Source of the DNA: Pontibacillus sp. HMF3514
GTDB taxonomy: Bacteria > Bacillota > Bacilli > Bacillales > BH030062
DNA length: 64,000 nucleotides
Reading direction: 5' to 3'
Assembly (NCBI RefSeq): GCF_009858175.1
Contig: NZ_CP047393.1
Location: forward strand, 744,001 to 808,000
Shown: positions 40,749-48,880 of the stretch, one piece after another
Position numbering within the stretch: position 1 is the stretch's first letter
Layout of the letters: each line of letters starts with the position of its first letter
Notes under the pieces: model-generated
Told to the model about the DNA's origin: nothing
The model's database searches: none
Seen by the model: only the letters and a program-made list of their open reading frames with translations
Translations under genes and position numbers: made by a program

Positions 40749-41315
40749 CTATTTATATCGGAAAAGCATAGGTGCTTTGATGAGTCTTTTGTATTCTTTT
40801 TTCTTTTTGCGTTCGTCATTGCTTTGAATAAACAAGTAGGAAAAAGCTTCCCACATGAATATCCAGCCGCCAACGGTAAGGCTCTCTAAGATAAAATGTT
40901 GGAATAATTTCGGATCGATATCATTCTTCAATAAGAAGGATGTAATTGTAAATAATGAAGAAACACAAATAAACATGATAGCTTTCTTATTACGTTCTCG
41001 AAGTCGGCGCTTCGTTATGTACCAATAGTACTCAAAGAAGTTACGGATCCCATTAGAGATCGTCTTTTCTAACTCTGGATCCTTTGTTTCTTTTCTGATA
41101 TTAAAACGTAAGGATATCTTTTTATTAATATCAATATCTCGGGAGCACTCCTCAATAAAAGCCTTTAAACTACTGTCAAGGTCACGAATGTTATAAACTG
41201 ATGAGTCCCAGTTGTTAAAAATGTCATCGTACTCTTGAATCGCTATTTCTATAATGTAATCCCCAGACTCTTCATCAACGGTATAAAATTGATCTAAATA
41301 ATTTTTTCGCTTCAT
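40749..41315 (-). CDS. Membrane protein of unknown function, 188 aa
   Basis: The N-terminal 100 residues are charged and soluble (KISLRFNIRKETKDPELEKT), then two membrane helices at about 112-128 and 142-163, ending with a very basic tail (DERKKKKEYKRLIKAP). I do not recognise a family. The AAAGGAGG site 7 bases before the ATG makes it a confident gene. It is read towards the CPBP protease gene with 40 bases between, so they may share a transcript. Confidence 0.6.
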   Translation of the reverse strand: MKRKNYLDQFYTVDEESGDYIIEIAIQEYDDIFNNWDSSVYNIRDLDSSLKAFIEECSRDIDINKKISLRFNIRKETKDPELEKTISNGIRNFFEYYWYITKRRLRERNKKAIMFICVSSLFTITSFLLKNDIDPKLFQHFILESLTVGGWIFMWEAFSYLFIQSNDERKKKKEYKRLIKAPMLFRYK

Positions 41316-41414
41316 GATTAGCCTCCTTTCATTTTGTTATTATTTGTACCCAATTTTCATAATGCTAAATACCTCGGGAAAACTATATGCAACATCTAAA
41401 TGGAGGTGAAGGGC

Positions 41415-42179
41415 ATGAAGTCAGTCATTATAAGTTACATAATATGCACAATCCTTTTTACTCAGGTACAAGCAGAAAACATACGCTCTTCACGTGATCA
41501 CGCTATCCACAAAATATCACTAACACAAAAAACCTACAAGTTTACGGCAAGTCGATTCACCCAACCTTTATCTACCTCAATCAAACTTGATGTGCCGATC
41601 ATCCGACAAATGCCGGAACTTCCAAGAGGATGTGAGGTCACGAGTCTCGCTATGATTCTACAGCATAACGGGATTAATGTAGGAAAAAATGAACTTGCCA
41701 AAAAAGTAAAACGAGATCCCACACCCTATCAAGTCAAAAATGGCCAAGTGAAGTTCGGGAACCCTAATCGTGGCTTTGTAGGTGATATGTACAGTTTTCA
41801 AAAGCCAGGACTAGGTGTTTATCATAAGCCTATTCACCAGCTTGCACAGGTGTATGCCAAAGACCGAGCTGTAGACTTAACCGGGAAAAGTTTCAACGTG
41901 ATTTTGGAGCATGTATCCCAAGGGGTTCCTGTATGGGTGATCCAAAATTCAAGCTTTGATCGTTTATCTAAAAAGCATTGGATGAAGTGGCAAACCCAGG
42001 ATGGTCCAGTTGATATCACCTATCATGAACATTCGGTGGTCATTACAGGCTTTGATGAACACAACGTTTACATTAACGATCCGCTCACGGGGACAAAGCA
42101 CCGAAAGTTAAATAAAAAGGCATTTATCCGTGGTTGGGATCAGATGGGGCGTCAGGCGATTGTGATTCAGAAGGGATAA
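41415..42179 (+). CDS. Secreted C39-like cysteine peptidase (Peptidase_C39_2)
   Basis: 254-aa exported protein with a signal peptide (1-18) and a papain-like C39_2 domain: LDVPIIRQMPELPRGCEVTS with the active Cys near 78, then VPVWVIQNSS, and HEHSVVITGFDEHNVYINDP carrying the active His and the following Asn/Asp. Bacillary relatives (YvpB) are cell-surface proteins of unknown target. The frame extends to 41400 but the ATG at 41415 is 5 bases after GGAGGTGAAG, so it is preferred. Confidence 0.85.
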   Translation: MKSVIISYIICTILFTQVQAENIRSSRDHAIHKISLTQKTYKFTASRFTQPLSTSIKLDVPIIRQMPELPRGCEVTSLAMILQHNGINVGKNELAKKVKRDPTPYQVKNGQVKFGNPNRGFVGDMYSFQKPGLGVYHKPIHQLAQVYAKDRAVDLTGKSFNVILEHVSQGVPVWVIQNSSFDRLSKKHWMKWQTQDGPVDITYHEHSVVITGFDEHNVYINDPLTGTKHRKLNKKAFIRGWDQMGRQAIVIQKG

Positions 42180-42280
42180 TGATGAAGGAAAGCAAGAGGA
42201 ATAGTTCTATAGAAGGAATGAACTGGTAAAGCATTGTGTTATACTAGTTGGCAAATAGTGTTCGCGATATTAGGGCGGTC

Positions 42281-42312
42281 GGCTATATCCCCAAAAGAAA
42301 GGGGGTGTGGCC
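42281..42312 (+). promoter_or_regulatory. 12-bp hairpin enclosing ribosome site and start codon of toxin
   Basis: GGCTATATCCCC (42281-42292), loop AAAAGAAA, GGGGGTGTGGCC (42301-42312). All 12 positions pair when G-U pairs are allowed. The right arm contains the Shine-Dalgarno G run and the GTG start at 42305. A TATACT box (42240-42245) upstream is a candidate -10. Confidence 0.75.
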
Positions 42313-42427
42313 TATAGAACTTTACCATATCCTAATGATATTGTTTTCAGCAGGTATGTTTCTTGTTGGGTTGTTAGGTTTTGTGGTGAAGCTTATTGTT
42401 GAGTTAACAAAAGACCAAAATAAATAG
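42305..42427 (+). CDS. Holin-like type I toxin (TxpA/BsrG class)
   Basis: 40-aa peptide: MWPIELYHILMILFSAGMFL then one long membrane helix continuing to about residue 29 and a charged tail (VKLIVELTKDQNK). Length, helix position and basic/polar tail are those of the putative holin-like toxins of Firmicutes. The downstream hairpins, including the GGTCTATTTATT arm and the TTTTGGGCGATCG stem, also resemble those of this class. The GTG start is inside a stable hairpin, a common way of holding back toxin translation. A start at the internal ATG (42335) is an alternative. Confidence 0.72.
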   Translation: MWPIELYHILMILFSAGMFLVGLLGFVVKLIVELTKDQNK

Positions 42428-42466
42428 ACCCCCTAATATTGGCGTATCGGGCGAGGTCTATTTATT
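42419..42466. terminator. Hairpin at toxin 3' end, likely terminator of antisense RNA
   Basis: AATAAATAGACC (42419-42430) and GGTCTATTTATT (42455-42466) pair perfectly. On the minus strand the stem is followed by TTGGTCTTTTG; on the plus strand there is no T run, so it more likely ends a minus-strand RNA. Confidence 0.55.
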
Positions 42467-42503
42467 CCAATAGGCTGATCCCCTTGAGGGAACACTATTT
42501 TGG

Positions 42504-42537
42504 GCGATCGTAGTTGCTGCTACGGTCGCTTTTTTAT
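42504..42537 (+). terminator. Terminator of the toxin mRNA
   Basis: GCGATCGTAG-TTGCTG-CTACGGTCGC stem with G-T pairs, followed by T7. Confidence 0.8.
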
Positions 42538-42598
42538 TGTATGATTCTTCTACTTTTATATTACCACCCTTGAACGAAATCGTCGAGTGGTCCCACTT

Positions 42599-43399
42599 CT
42601 ACTGCAAAATCTTATTTGTAATGCTTTTCAAATAGGCTTCGCAGACCTGCTTTGTCCGATCATTTCGTTGAATCGTTTCATCCATTAGTTCTTCTTTTAA
42701 CTCCTCATAAAGCTCAACTATAGTGAGTAGTGCTACTGCGCAATCCTTTTCATCATGAGCTGGAGCACAAGCTACGAGGCGATCGTAATATTCGCCAGCT
42801 TGTTTTTCTAAGTGACGAGTTCCATTTGGTTTATATCCGTTTTTGATTTTAACCATAGGTCCGATAATATGGTTCATGAAAAAGTGAATTGTTCCCAAGA
42901 GATCGAAAATTTCTCCACGACCTAATTTTACAGAGCAATAATGAATCCATGGCCAAAAACGGTCTTCGATGTATTGAAAATCTGGGTAAGGGAATGAAGT
43001 TTTTGTTTGCACGATTACTTGTGAAAGAGCAGAGTCTCGCTCCCACAAAATAGCAGGATCCTCAACGCGAACCGAGAGCTCATCTAGTGTAATAAATTTA
43101 TAATCAACATGTAGCAAAGGATCGTTATATAAGCATACAATTAAACGAGGCTCATCTACATGCTCACCTGTAAAAGAGGATAATAAATCGCCGAACTGAC
43201 CTGCAAAAGCGTCACGGTTATGCATGATCTCTTCTTTGTATTTAGGATCATACACAATCACAAAATCCAAGTCCGAAAATTCATCCATATCCCCGAAGAG
43301 CCAAGAGCCTCCCATAGCTACGCCAACGAGACGCTGATCCTGTTTGGTTTTTTCAATTACTTTGTCGACAAATGATTGATGTATTGGTAAAGCGTTCAT
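42599..43399 (-). CDS. Nucleotidyltransferase-fold protein (aminoglycoside adenylyltransferase-like)
   Basis: 266-aa protein. The N-terminal domain has the polymerase-beta motif GGSWLFGDMDEFSDLD (about 27-42), with the metal-binding Asp pair, and YKFITLD further on; the C-terminal half is helical (RFWPWIHYCSVKLGRGE). Related proteins are often annotated vaguely; some modify antibiotics but most have no known substrate. ATG at 43399 follows GGGGGG; the longer frame to 43477 is not supported. It is convergent to the toxin locus without a terminator in between. Confidence 0.75.
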   Translation of the reverse strand: MNALPIHQSFVDKVIEKTKQDQRLVGVAMGGSWLFGDMDEFSDLDFVIVYDPKYKEEIMHNRDAFAGQFGDLLSSFTGEHVDEPRLIVCLYNDPLLHVDYKFITLDELSVRVEDPAILWERDSALSQVIVQTKTSFPYPDFQYIEDRFWPWIHYCSVKLGRGEIFDLLGTIHFFMNHIIGPMVKIKNGYKPNGTRHLEKQAGEYYDRLVACAPAHDEKDCAVALLTIVELYEELKEELMDETIQRNDRTKQVCEAYLKSITNKILQ

Positions 43400-43552
43400 T
43401 CCACTATCCCCCCTATTCGAAAAGTTTATCTTTAACTTTATCATATAAACTGAAAAGCTACTAGAAGAGATTTCCATATTTAATGAAGAAGAAGTTTAAA
43501 ATGTGAAAATGCGGGATAATGAACAACTTAAGCTTATATTGAGGTGAATGTT

Positions 43553-43963
43553 ATGAAGGATGTCATTTTGTTTTTAGCCAAAATCGTAGATACATTTCAT
43601 GATCTGTTTTTATATTTATCTGAGACCTTTGGATTAGGGTTAACCGATAAAGAACTTCATTTTTGGATTGTTGGGTTCTTTGGATTTTTAAGCTTCCTCT
43701 TGGTACATATTGCTTTTCGTGTTCTCTCGAAATGGAGTATTACAGCGATCTCGTTTATATATACATTTACGATGGTTCTTGTATTTGTGTTTGCTCTAGA
43801 AATTCAACAAGGAATTACAGGAAGCGGGAATATGGAGTTTGATGATGCAGCCATTGGTGTTGTTGGATTCTTTGTTTTTTTTGGTGTGTATGTATTGATT
43901 CGAGGGATAGCGTTTGGTATTAAAAAACTCCATTATAGAAGGAAGCATTCCGTTGATACGTAA
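43553..43963 (+). CDS. Membrane protein of unknown function, 136 aa
   Basis: Three or four hydrophobic segments (about 38-58, 65-85, 100-120) with LTDKELHFWIVGFFGFLSF and a basic end (KKLHYRRKHS). I recognise no named family. ATG at 43553 lies 8 bases after GAGG, and the in-frame GTG at 43544 overlaps that site. It has its own terminator, so the gene is probably real and monocistronic. Confidence 0.6.
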   Translation: MKDVILFLAKIVDTFHDLFLYLSETFGLGLTDKELHFWIVGFFGFLSFLLVHIAFRVLSKWSITAISFIYTFTMVLVFVFALEIQQGITGSGNMEFDDAAIGVVGFFVFFGVYVLIRGIAFGIKKLHYRRKHSVDT

Positions 43964-43966
43964 ATA

Positions 43967-44006
43967 AAAAACGTTGGGCTTGTAAGTGAGGTCCAGCGTT
44001 TTTTTG
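43967..44006 (+). terminator. Terminator after membrane protein gene
   Basis: AACGTTGG / CCAGCGTT stem with one G-T pair, A5 before and T7 after. Confidence 0.7.
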
Positions 44007-44190
44007 TTTAAATACCAATTCATGTGTGATCACGTTACTATAAGGGTATTTCAATTGTATTACAACATATGACTTTTTGATGATACACATAAGGGAGAAG
44101 GTTTGATAAACTATTGTGAACTATATTTGTGTACATTAAAACAATAGTTGGAATAGGATAAAATATACTCCCTTTCAGACAGGAGGATGC

Positions 44191-45117
44191 ATGATGACAA
44201 TGAAACCATACGTTTTAACACAAACGGAATATGTGAACAACGAAGAGCTTAACTATCCATTTGAAGAGCGAGGCTTACAATTCGGGGATGGTGTGTACGA
44301 GGTTGTCCGAATATATGATGGTGAATATTACTTGATGGATGAACACGTAGAGCGACTGTATCGCTCAGCTGAAGCTATAAAGATAGAGGTTCCATTTGAA
44401 AAGGCAGAGCTGTATCAAAAGCTGAATCAATTGTTAGAGATGAACCATGTAACGGGAGATGCGAAAATGTATCTTCAAATCACACGTGGCTCAGCTCCTA
44501 GAGATCACGTCTTTCCTGAAGGGGTTGTAGCGAATCTCTACGCTTATGTGAAAGACGTACCACGTAAGCTAGAACCAATGCGTGAAGGCGTCTCTGTCAT
44601 TACGCACCCTGATATTCGTTGGGAACTATGCTATATCAAGAGCTTGAATCTGTTACCAAATGTCATGGCGAAGCAAGAGGCAAAAGAGCAAGGAAGCTTC
44701 GAAGCGATCCTACACAAAGAAGGGAAAGTAACGGAGTGTAGTTCTGCAAATGCTTATTTAGTCAAGGACGGTACAATTTATACACACCCTGCTACAAAGA
44801 ACATTTTGCATGGTTGTGTGCGTATGCGTATTGAGGAATTTTGTGAAAAGCTTGATATTCCGTTTAAGGAAATTCCTTTCACCCTTGAGCACATTCAAGA
44901 AGCGGATGAATTGTTCTTATCAAGTAGTACAGCAGAGGTTATGCCAATTACACAAGTAGATGATAAGTTCATCGCTGATGGGAAACCAGGTGTAATAACC
45001 CGTCAACTACAACAAGCATATGAACAAGATGCTGGGATCCCAGAATATCGATCCATTTTTGAAACGGTTTTGCGACCAGGTTTCGAAGAGCCCGAGCCAC
45101 AAGCTGATGCGAATTAA
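44191..45117 (+). CDS. dat: D-amino acid aminotransferase (class IV PLP enzyme)
   Basis: 308-aa cytoplasmic enzyme interconverting D-alanine and D-glutamate through their keto acids, supplying D-glutamate for peptidoglycan. Class IV features are clear: EERGLQFGDGVYEVV near residue 27, RGSAPRDHVFPE, the PLP lysine in CYIKSLNLLPNVMAKQEA (about 150), and the SSSTAEVMPI loop. It is about 25 residues longer at the C-terminus than the classical Bacillus enzyme (SIFETVLRPGFEEPEPQ). AGGAGG is 4 bases before the first ATG and 7 before the second. Monocistronic. Confidence 0.92.
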   Translation: MMTMKPYVLTQTEYVNNEELNYPFEERGLQFGDGVYEVVRIYDGEYYLMDEHVERLYRSAEAIKIEVPFEKAELYQKLNQLLEMNHVTGDAKMYLQITRGSAPRDHVFPEGVVANLYAYVKDVPRKLEPMREGVSVITHPDIRWELCYIKSLNLLPNVMAKQEAKEQGSFEAILHKEGKVTECSSANAYLVKDGTIYTHPATKNILHGCVRMRIEEFCEKLDIPFKEIPFTLEHIQEADELFLSSSTAEVMPITQVDDKFIADGKPGVITRQLQQAYEQDAGIPEYRSIFETVLRPGFEEPEPQADAN

Positions 45118-45118
45118 T

Positions 45119-45161
45119 ATACACCCCACTAGGCTATTTTGATAGCTTGGTGGGGTTTTTC
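45119..45161 (+). terminator. Terminator of dat
   Basis: CCCCACTAGGCTA-TTTTGA-TAGCTTGGTGGGG with G-T pairs and T5. Confidence 0.85.
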
Positions 45162-45239
45162 AATCGATAGCCCCTTGCCTATTTCCTGAAAATACCTCAA
45201 AATCTAATATTATGAATGTGAATAGGAAAGGGAGAGAGT

Positions 45240-45743
45240 ATGAAACGGGCTTTATTTTTATCTGTGTTTTTGGTTTTGTTTTTAGTTGGGTGTAACCAGA
45301 AGGGTAGTTCAACTCCAGTCCTAGTGGATCTTCAGGAAATCGATGAGGCGATCGGGGATTATGTTAAAGATACATATGAAGATGACGATTTTGTTTCCAC
45401 TGTTATTGAAGAAGAGAAAGAAGAACCAAGATATTTTTGCTCGTATATGACTTCAGGGTACGAGACTCTCTCTAGTATGAAAGTTGAGGTGTATGGAGGT
45501 GTACTCTGCCATCATACTACCGAGGACTCAAAATATGGAAAGCAAGCTTTTGTAAGTCCAATAATGTTTACGTTAGATCTTCGGGCTACTTTAGGCTACG
45601 ACGTAATCAGCCATAAGATCCCAACAAAGGTGGAGCCTTGGGGAGAATTTGCTCCAGAAAAGTACTTGTATGATAGTGGAAGTTTAGCTAGTAGATTAGA
45701 GGGCCGTGTCTATGAAAAGGCAAATGAATTCTATCACAGATAA
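45240..45743 (+). CDS. Lipoprotein of unknown function, 167 aa
   Basis: Signal peptide with lipobox LVGC (Cys18), then an acidic segment (EIDEAIGDYVKDTYEDDDF) and a domain with two cysteines (YFCSYMTSG, VLCHHTTED). I do not recognise a family. GGGAGAGAG precedes the ATG. It is 35 bases before the nucleotidyltransferase gene and may be co-transcribed with it, with no obvious functional link. Confidence 0.6.
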   Translation: MKRALFLSVFLVLFLVGCNQKGSSTPVLVDLQEIDEAIGDYVKDTYEDDDFVSTVIEEEKEEPRYFCSYMTSGYETLSSMKVEVYGGVLCHHTTEDSKYGKQAFVSPIMFTLDLRATLGYDVISHKIPTKVEPWGEFAPEKYLYDSGSLASRLEGRVYEKANEFYHR

Positions 45744-45778
45744 ACAGAAACAATAAAAGAAAAAAGAAGGTGAGACAG

Positions 45779-46552
45779 GTGAAAGATCATATCCTTCACC
45801 ATATCGAGCAAATTGAAAAACAGCATAACGTCAAAGTTTTATACGCTTGTGATGCGGGTAGTCGAGCTTACGGACTACATGCCCCTCGAAGTGATTATGA
45901 TATTCGATTTATTTATATACATAAACCAGTGTGGTATTTATCTATTGATCAGCAGCGAGATGTGATTGAATTGCCTGTAGATGATTTACTCGATATGAAT
46001 GGATGGGATCTGCAAAAAACACTGAAACTGTTCCGGAAATCAAATCCACCGTTGTTTGAGTGGTTGCAATCAGAACTTGTCTACATCTCTGACTCTTTTT
46101 TCTTAAATTCGATTAAACAATTGGAGGTTGAGGTATTCTCACCAGTTCCAGTGCTATTTCATTATTTTCACATGGCAAAAGGGAATGTGAAAGATTATCT
46201 AATGCAAGATGAGGTAAAAGTGAAAAAGTATCTTCACGTATTGCGTCCGATCTTGATGTGTAAATGGATTGAGACCTATAAAAAGGCACCTCCCATTCAT
46301 TTTGATAAGCTGTTAAATGATTTGTTACTACATCCTGGTGTAAAACAGGCCCTTCATTATTTGAAAGAAGTGAAAAAGAGTCAAGATGGGCAAATATATG
46401 TAGATCGTAGTCCTATTTTACATGCTTTTATAGAAAGAGAAGTTGAGCATCTCGAAACATACATTCAAGCACAAGATACAACGAAAAAGGAGATCACACC
46501 TCAGCTTAATCAGCTCTTTCTAGAAACCCTTCAACATACATGGGGAAAATAA
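45779..46552 (+). CDS. RlaP/YcgL-type nucleotidyltransferase
   Basis: 257-aa protein of the PF10127 family (B. subtilis YcgL, phage RlaP): VLYACDAGSRAYGLHAPRSD with the metal-binding DYDIRFIY next, GWDLQKTLKLFRKSNPPLFEW, and HYFHMAKGNVKDYL are typical. Proposed to nucleotidylate RNA or other substrates, possibly in repair; no activity is shown. GTG at 45779 is 8 bases after GAAGG and preferred over GTG at 45770. Last residues overlap a small frame at 46540. Confidence 0.85.
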   Translation: MKDHILHHIEQIEKQHNVKVLYACDAGSRAYGLHAPRSDYDIRFIYIHKPVWYLSIDQQRDVIELPVDDLLDMNGWDLQKTLKLFRKSNPPLFEWLQSELVYISDSFFLNSIKQLEVEVFSPVPVLFHYFHMAKGNVKDYLMQDEVKVKKYLHVLRPILMCKWIETYKKAPPIHFDKLLNDLLLHPGVKQALHYLKEVKKSQDGQIYVDRSPILHAFIEREVEHLETYIQAQDTTKKEITPQLNQLFLETLQHTWGK

Positions 46553-46683
46553 ATGATGAGTACTATGGACTGCGGTCACAACTAAGTGGCTGGTTTGAGC
46601 GGCATGGTTATCGAGTGGAAGTGAAGCGGCTGAGTGATATATTGCATGTGGTATATGCTGTGAAGGAGCAACTGTCTGAGTGA
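46540..46683 (+). CDS. Possible 47-aa overlapping small gene or remnant
   Basis: ATG at 46540 overlaps the last four codons of the preceding gene in another frame. The product MGKINDEYYGLRSQLSGWFE continues with HGYRVEVKRLSDILHVVYAV and looks like real protein sequence with amphipathic helices, but has no independent ribosome site. It may be a coupled small protein or the end of a decayed gene. Confidence 0.35.
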   Translation: MGKINDEYYGLRSQLSGWFERHGYRVEVKRLSDILHVVYAVKEQLSE

Positions 46684-46740
46684 CGCCCAAGCCATTAAAG
46701 GTGCGCCTAAATTTCCCATACCATCATTAATCTCAGCAAG

Positions 46741-46784
46741 AAGGTGAAAGCTCCCTCTCTCAAGAGAGAACTTTCACCTTTTAA
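46741..46784. terminator. Inverted repeat / terminator at end of the SDR-QueA-VOC operon
   Basis: AAGGTGAAAG (46741-46750) pairs with CTTTCACCTT (46771-46780), with an inner TCTCT/AGAGA pair. The T run is stronger on the plus strand; it also ends the minus-strand operon. Confidence 0.6.
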
Positions 46785-47130
46785 CTTCCAAGACTTCTAT
46801 CATCTCATGATCAGGGCCTTCGTAGAATACAGTTCTCCAACCATTCCCTACTGCAATAGGACCTTCTCTAGGGAAGAGACCTTTCTGCTTCAGCTCAACC
46901 CTCAACTCATCTACACTTTCCACCTGACAACACAAATGGTTCTCAGTCTGCACAGGTTGTGATTCACTTGCAAACAGTTCAAGCTTCACTTCTCCCTTTT
47001 CCAAAAAGAGAATGGATTCCTCTCCCAAAGAAAATCGTTCGCCAGCCTGAAAACCAAAATACTCGTTATAAAACCGATAGGATCGCTCTAAATCACTCAC
47101 GTGAATCCCTACATGATGCACCTTCATCAT
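46774..47130 (-). CDS. VOC (glyoxalase-fold) family protein
   Basis: 118-aa protein of two beta-alpha-beta-beta-beta modules: HHVGIHVSDLERSYRFYNEY (5-24) and CCQVESVDELRVELKQKG, ending with VFYEGPDHEMIEVLEV. The likely metal ligands are His6 and Glu near residue 113. Substrate unknown. The start overlaps the last codon of the QueA-like gene, so it is the third gene of a tightly coupled operon. Confidence 0.85.
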   Translation of the reverse strand: MMKVHHVGIHVSDLERSYRFYNEYFGFQAGERFSLGEESILFLEKGEVKLELFASESQPVQTENHLCCQVESVDELRVELKQKGLFPREGPIAVGNGWRTVFYEGPDHEMIEVLEVKR

Positions 47131-48155
47131 GAGTGATCACCAAGTAAAATGAGGTTCATGTCTCCAAACTCATGCCAAAGGTAACCTTTCCTTAAAGCAT
47201 TTTGATATGCATTCATCAGTATATCCTTCTTAACAAAGGAAGTGAGCATATCGAGGTGACTAGCTTCGGGTTCGTGGAAACCTGTCAGCAAGCCATCTAC
47301 AGAGCGAACTTGATACCCATGACCAACATATAGCCGTGTTATTCCATGGTGAGCACTCAGTCTCCCATCATCATTGATGCAGGATTCCAGTGCTCGAACC
47401 ACTGTAGTGCCTGCTGCGATAACGCGTCCGCCACTTTTTCTAGTCTCATTCACTAGGTGTGCAGTTTCCTGTGAAACGTGAAATGCTTCAGGATGTGCTT
47501 TGGGGTTTGGCCAGCGATTTTGTTCGTAATAGCTTAATCCGGTATGCAGTTGAACATAGCCAATTTGGACACCCATTTCCTTAAGTTTTTTCAACAACCT
47601 CCATGAAAAAGCTCGACCTGCAGAGGGCATTTCAACGGAACCTGGGACAGATGAATAAACGGTTTGGTACATCTCAAGTGGCCAAGGAGTATCAATATAC
47701 TCGTACCGAATTGGTGTACCGAAACGATAAATAAAATCGAATAATTCAGTTCCTTCTAATGAAAATGAGAGGACAACAAGGGGAGGTTCACTCCCCAGTC
47801 CTGACACGGTAGCTTCAACGCCACTTTTTTGAAAACGAATGGGCGTGTTCGTTTGAATGAGATCTCCAATGAGTAAGGCTTCCCACTCATGAGAAGAGAC
47901 TTTACGTGAAAGTCGTACCTCAATGTCATGATGTCCTTGTTTTGCTTTTAAAACAGGTGGGATCGTGCGGCTATTGTTGAGGATCAGCGTATCACCCTCA
48001 CGAAAGTATTGTTCCAAATTGAAGAAATGATCATGAGTGATTCCTTGACCATCAAGTACCATAAGTTTTACGTGATCTCGTGCACCAGTTCGGAGCTCGG
48101 CAGGAATAGATGCATTTAAAGACTCTGGTATGTCAAAAGAATAAGGAACACCCAT
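47127..48155 (-). CDS. Divergent QueA-like protein (SAM:tRNA ribosyltransferase-isomerase family)
   Basis: 342-aa protein of the QueA fold. Family blocks are visible: SFDIPESL at the N-terminus, GDTLILNNSRTIPPVLKAK (53-71), YQTVYSSVPGSVEMPSAGRAF and a C-terminal GLLTGFHEPEASHLDMLTSF. Several QueA residues differ: PTAGLHFT reads PSAGRAFS, the HVGxGTF block reads HTGLSYY, and the PPYI motif is absent. That suggests a paralogue with another substrate rather than the queuosine enzyme. No queuosine gene is adjacent. It is coupled by one base to the upstream SDR gene and overlaps the VOC gene. Confidence 0.82.
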   Translation of the reverse strand: MGVPYSFDIPESLNASIPAELRTGARDHVKLMVLDGQGITHDHFFNLEQYFREGDTLILNNSRTIPPVLKAKQGHHDIEVRLSRKVSSHEWEALLIGDLIQTNTPIRFQKSGVEATVSGLGSEPPLVVLSFSLEGTELFDFIYRFGTPIRYEYIDTPWPLEMYQTVYSSVPGSVEMPSAGRAFSWRLLKKLKEMGVQIGYVQLHTGLSYYEQNRWPNPKAHPEAFHVSQETAHLVNETRKSGGRVIAAGTTVVRALESCINDDGRLSAHHGITRLYVGHGYQVRSVDGLLTGFHEPEASHLDMLTSFVKKDILMNAYQNALRKGYLWHEFGDMNLILLGDHS

Positions 48156-48880
48156 TATGCATCACTCTTTTCTAGAGAGAATGATGGAGCTTGAAGGCGT
48201 TCTCCATTTACATGGGAAGAATCATCAGAGCTTAAATATACAAATACATCTACACGCTCAGTTGGGTCTGCTAATTCATAGTTACAGTCTGGAACAGCAA
48301 TATCATGCATGTCAGTGTTCATTTCGCCTGGATCGACCATATTCATTCGAACACCACTTCCATCAAGTTCATCTGCCCAAATTTGTGTAAGACCTTCAAC
48401 ACCAAATTTTGAAATCCCATAAGCTCCCCATTCACGAAAGCCTGTATTCCCTGCTTCTGATGTAACATTTATAATTGAGCCAGAATTACGAGCTAACATT
48501 CCAGGTAGAACTCGTTTGGTAACGAGGAAAGGATTTGATATATTCACACGTATTACATCTTCAAACTGCTGAAGTGGATAATCGGCAAGAAGACACGGTC
48601 CATGCCCAAATTTAGATGCGCTATTAATTAAGGTGTCAATGCGACCAAAGCGATCCTCCACTACGGATATAAAACGCTCAACATCATTTGGATTCGAAGC
48701 ATCAGCAGATACTGCTATCACTTCAGCTCCTAGTGCCTCAGCTTCATTTTTGGTTTCCAGTAAAGCTTCTTCACCTCTTGCACAAATTCCAAGCTTAGCT
48801 CCTCGATTAGCAAATTCAAGTGTTAAAGCTTTCCCTAACCCTTTTGAAGCTCCTGTAATAACCACAACTTTATGATTCAT
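48155..48880 (-). CDS. Short-chain dehydrogenase/reductase of the QueA-like operon
   Basis: 241-aa SDR with the cofactor loop TGASKGLG (9-16), the INSAS variant of the NNAG motif, VTSEAG with the catalytic Ser and YGISKFG (Tyr/Lys). First gene of an operon with the QueA-like and VOC proteins; its stop overlaps the next start by one base. AAAGGAGC lies 9 bases before the ATG at 48880, and the longer frame to 48910 contains that site. Substrate unknown. Confidence 0.87.
   Translation of the reverse strand: MNHKVVVITGASKGLGKALTLEFANRGAKLGICARGEEALLETKNEAEALGAEVIAVSADASNPNDVERFISVVEDRFGRIDTLINSASKFGHGPCLLADYPLQQFEDVIRVNISNPFLVTKRVLPGMLARNSGSIINVTSEAGNTGFREWGAYGISKFGVEGLTQIWADELDGSGVRMNMVDPGEMNTDMHDIAVPDCNYELADPTERVDVFVYLSSDDSSHVNGERLQAPSFSLEKSDA

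Larger units (their letters stand above)
42419..42540 (-). ncRNA. Predicted antisense antitoxin RNA (inferred)
   Basis: By analogy with TxpA/RatA and BsrG/SR4, an antisense RNA overlapping the toxin 3' end is expected. The minus-strand hairpin at 42419-42466 could end it. I could not find a convincing promoter; TACAAT near 42540 has no good -35. It might instead come from read-through of the gene at 42599, which has no visible terminator. Confidence 0.3.
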
